Assembly (NCBI GenBank): GCA_964622275.1
Contig: CAZUMX010000042.1
Coordinates: forward strand, 1-8,506
Direction of reading: 5' to 3'
DNA length: 8,506 nucleotides
Source: CAYPEZ01 sp964622275
GTDB taxonomy: Bacteria; Patescibacteriota; Minisyncoccia; Phycocordibacterales; UBA6899
Both the position numbers and the translations under genes were made by a program. The notes under the pieces were generated by a model that saw only the letters and a program-made list of their open reading frames with translations, ran no database searches and was not told the DNA's origin. This document shows, piece after piece, positions 6,741 to 8,506 of the stretch. Each line of letters begins with the position of its first letter. Position 1 is the stretch's first letter.

Positions 6741-7574
6741 ATGGGTGTCATTGTTGACGGGAAGTCCCTTGCTCAGCGACTAGCAGAGACATTAAAAAAA
6801 ACAACTGATAGCTTTTCTAGACCGCTCAATCTCTCTATTTTTGTTGCTGGAAGTGACCCATCCTCACTCTCTTTTATTCAAAAGAAAATCCAGCGTGCCA
6901 AAGAAACAGGTATTACTGTCTATCTTCATGAGCTAGTCGCGGGAGATGGTGAACAATTTCTTGAAAAGGGAATACTTCGAGATGCAAAAGACAAAGATAT
7001 TGACGGTATTATTGTTCAACTCCCTCTTCCAGAAGGATGGAACAGAGATCGCCTCCTTAACCTGATCCCAAAAGAAAAAGACGTTGACGTTTTAACGCGA
7101 GCGTCAATGGCAGATTTTCGTGATGGGAAACTCCCTATTTTGCCGCCGGTAGCTGGAGCAATTCAGGCCATATTTGAAGAGTACAATGTCTCTCTTGAAG
7201 GGAAAGATGTGTTGGTTGTTGGGCGTGGGAGGCTGGTTGGACAGCCTGTATCACTATGGCTTCGACACAACGATGCGCACGTCACAATGGTTGGAGATGA
7301 AGTTACAGATCTCCGATCCTTAACAAGGGAAGCAGATATCATCATCTCTGGGGCGGGTTCTCCACGATTGATTACGAAAGACATGATTACAGAAAAAACA
7401 ATCATCATTGATGCGGGTGCAAGTGAAGATGGGGGGATTATTGTGGGCGATGTTGCTACAGATTGCAGAGAAGTTGCCGCACTTATTTCGCTCGTTCCTG
7501 GGGGAGTTGGTCCGCTAACGATTGTTTCCTTGCTGAAAAATTTATATATTCTAGGGAAATTAAGAACTACATAA
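6741..7574 (+). CDS. folD: FolD-like methylenetetrahydrofolate dehydrogenase/cyclohydrolase, divergent
   Basis: FolD oxidises 5,10-methylene-THF to methenyl-THF with NAD(P) and hydrolyses it to 10-formyl-THF in the cytosol, supplying one-carbon units. The 277-aa length is usual. The N-terminal catalytic domain begins with VDGKSLAQ (5-12) and keeps K49, matching E. coli K54, and Q93 in VQLPLP. The residue matching catalytic Tyr50 is Phe45. KDVDGF of the family is KDVDVL (113-118), and the usual PCTP before the cofactor domain is LPPV (134-137). The cofactor domain keeps GRGRLVGQP (161-169), ADIIISGAGSP (198-208), VGDV and the C-terminal PGGVGPLT (253-260). The fold assignment is firm, but both activities should not be assumed. 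ATG 6741 is fixed by the -10 box 8 nt upstream. It has no obvious functional link to its envelope-gene neighbours. Confidence 0.9.
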   Translation: MGVIVDGKSLAQRLAETLKKTTDSFSRPLNLSIFVAGSDPSSLSFIQKKIQRAKETGITVYLHELVAGDGEQFLEKGILRDAKDKDIDGIIVQLPLPEGWNRDRLLNLIPKEKDVDVLTRASMADFRDGKLPILPPVAGAIQAIFEEYNVSLEGKDVLVVGRGRLVGQPVSLWLRHNDAHVTMVGDEVTDLRSLTREADIIISGAGSPRLITKDMITEKTIIIDAGASEDGGIIVGDVATDCREVAALISLVPGGVGPLTIVSLLKNLYILGKLRTT

Positions 7575-7596
7575 AAAACAGGTTACGCATCATTTT

Positions 7597-7605
7597 TGTT
7601 ATACT
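7597..7605 (+). promoter_or_regulatory. Extended -10 promoter of the PAP2 gene
   Basis: TGTTATACT is an extended -10 (TGN plus TATACT) in the 38-bp gap after folD. It ends 7 nt before the ATG at 7613. No good -35 is seen at 16-18 nt spacing. Confidence 0.68.
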
Positions 7606-7612
7606 ATTGAAC

Positions 7613-8152
7613 ATGGAGTTGAATATTTCTATTTTTCAGTGGCTTCATGGTTTCGCGCATCAGAGTGCGCTTGTTGATGCAATTATTCGTTTCTGTACAG
7701 ATCCATTAGGGATTTTGCTTGTTGTTTGTGTGGCTTGGTACTTACTTCAGCACCACACACACATGCATGGTGCGTGGGAGGTGGTGGTGTTTCTTGGACT
7801 TGCGTTCTTTTCTTCAATCATTGCGTACGGAATGAAAGAATTTTTTCCAACCATTCGACCTTTTGAATATTTTCCTCTCACTCCACTTGTCTCAGTAAAC
7901 GGTGCCGCTTTCCCTTCGATGCACACAGCGTTTTATGTTGCACTTGGATCTGCTATGGCTGTTGCACATCCTCGATCAGGAAGTGCTGCTATTGTGCTTG
8001 GTGTTGTTGTTGGTGTTGCACGAGTAATTGCGGGTATTCATTGGCCATTTGATATTCTTTTCGGTGCTTTGCTTGGTGGTGCGGTTGGCTGGGGAGGAGC
8101 GAAACTCTGTTATCAATGGATGTGTCGAATTCTCAAAGTGTGCATTGTTTAA
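7613..8152 (+). CDS. PAP2-family membrane phosphatase, possible undecaprenyl-diphosphatase
   Basis: The 179-aa product is an integral membrane protein with about five hydrophobic segments. All three parts of the PAP2 phosphatase signature are intact: KEFFPTIRP (K75, R82, P83), PSMH (101-104, with catalytic H104) and R137-x5-H143-x3-D147 in ARVIAGIHWPFD. The family removes phosphate from lipid phosphates. A BcrC-like role, turning undecaprenyl pyrophosphate back to the monophosphate carrier, fits the neighbouring sugar-phosphate transferase and SEDS polymerase, but phosphatidic-acid or another lipid phosphatase is possible. The open frame begins at 7463 within folD; the start at 7613 is chosen because an extended -10 box ends 7 nt before it and the first residues (MELNISIFQWLHGF) are typical of this group. 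Confidence 0.9.
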   Translation: MELNISIFQWLHGFAHQSALVDAIIRFCTDPLGILLVVCVAWYLLQHHTHMHGAWEVVVFLGLAFFSSIIAYGMKEFFPTIRPFEYFPLTPLVSVNGAAFPSMHTAFYVALGSAMAVAHPRSGSAAIVLGVVVGVARVIAGIHWPFDILFGALLGGAVGWGGAKLCYQWMCRILKVCIV

Positions 8153-8271
8153 AAGAGATGTTTTTTGCACCCTCCTCTTTTTGGTCGAGGACAGATTTCA
8201 TGGCTTAGAATCGTGGGGTGCATATTTTTTCGGGCTTTGCAATTAAAGTTACCCACAGACTGTGAAAAACA

Positions 8272-8302
8272 TTGAAAAATAAGCACATAATCTTTGTACA
8301 AT
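8272..8302 (+). promoter_or_regulatory. Promoter of the secreted-protein gene, with TGTACA repeats
   Basis: TTGAAA (8272-8277) and TACAAT (8297-8302) are 19 bp apart, a little wide. Transcription would start near 8309, leaving about 57 nt of leader, unlike the other promoters here. The palindrome TGTACA occurs at 8295-8300 and again at 8306-8311, over the -10 and start region, so a repressor site is possible. Apart from this promoter, the 213-bp gap after the PAP2 gene shows nothing else convincing. Confidence 0.45.
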
Positions 8303-8365
8303 ATGTGTACACCGGTTTGCAATTGTGTCCCAACCCAATTTCTCATTTGCACGCGGTGGTAGTGG

Positions 8366-8506
8366 ATGAAAAATTTGTTCCCACGACAAGTTCGTCAAGG
8401 AAAATTTCTTGCACGGGTGGTTCTCGTGTTTGGGATTTTTTGCGCCCTCCTCACCACCCCCGCATTCGCCCAGTCAGCAAACCCACAGGTGAACTATCAA
8501 GGCAAG
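8366..8506 (+). CDS. Secreted or surface protein, N-terminal fragment (runs off the window)
   Basis: Only 47 codons are visible, open to the window edge. The N-terminus is a clear signal peptide: basic residues to R17, a hydrophobic core VVLVFGIFCALL (18-29), and an AFA cleavage site (33-35) with mature Q36. The mature start reads NPQVNYQGK, which from memory resembles the opening of large repeat-bearing or tail-fibre-like extracellular proteins in Patescibacteria (VNYQGKL). That comparison is an inference from nine residues. An in-frame TAG at 8360 means ATG 8366 is the first possible start. No clear Shine-Dalgarno is seen, only a GGTGGTAGTGG stretch. Confidence 0.72.
   Translation, partial: MKNLFPRQVRQGKFLARVVLVFGIFCALLTTPAFAQSANPQVNYQGK

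Noticed and set aside
8151..8182. Possible terminator after the PAP2 gene (AAAAGAG with CTCTTTT)
   Set aside because: The 7-bp stem is mostly A-T, with a 17-nt loop and only a short T run, too weak to call.

Overview
The window looks like a chromosomal stretch from a small-genome, uncultivated bacterium, most likely of the Candidate Phyla Radiation (Patescibacteria). This placement is inferred from several traits together: a group I intron inside the 23S rRNA gene, a membrane protein with a CxDGxxNxxExGxDCGG cysteine motif, a divergent FolD, a secreted protein whose mature start reads NPQVNYQGK, and almost no Shine-Dalgarno sites. TGA is used as a stop, so the Gracilibacteria/SR1 code is not in use. 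No finer taxonomic placement is possible from the sequence.

Layout. Positions 1-1328 are the 3' end of an rRNA operon: the last part of 23S rRNA, interrupted by a 358-nt ORF-less group I intron at the position equivalent to E. coli 2593; then 5S rRNA, tRNA-Val(TAC) and a strong terminator. Positions 1330-1600 are the strangest part. They hold a tRNA-like gene with a 6-nt anticodon loop and no encoded CCA, butted against a terminator. The tRNA 3' end plus terminator is then repeated 157 bp downstream, with a densely structured segment between the copies.

Positions 1631-4135 are a two-gene unit: a membrane-anchored VWA-domain protein, overlapping by ATGA with a RodA/FtsW-type SEDS glycosyltransferase. 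On the minus strand, 5282-4128, is a GT4 glycosyltransferase. It is divergent from a polyprenyl-phosphate sugar-phosphate transferase (5367-6701) across an 84-bp double promoter. Then follow folD (6741-7574), a PAP2 phosphatase (7613-8152), and the start of a secreted protein that runs off the window (8366-8506).

How the genes may work together. Apart from folD the theme is the cell envelope. The sugar-phosphate transferase starts a lipid-linked glycan and the GT4 enzyme extends it. The PAP2 protein may recycle undecaprenyl pyrophosphate. The SEDS protein polymerises peptidoglycan, and the VWA and secreted proteins act outside the membrane. Five of the seven starts have a -10 box ending only 6-8 nt before the start codon, which predicts leaderless mRNAs.
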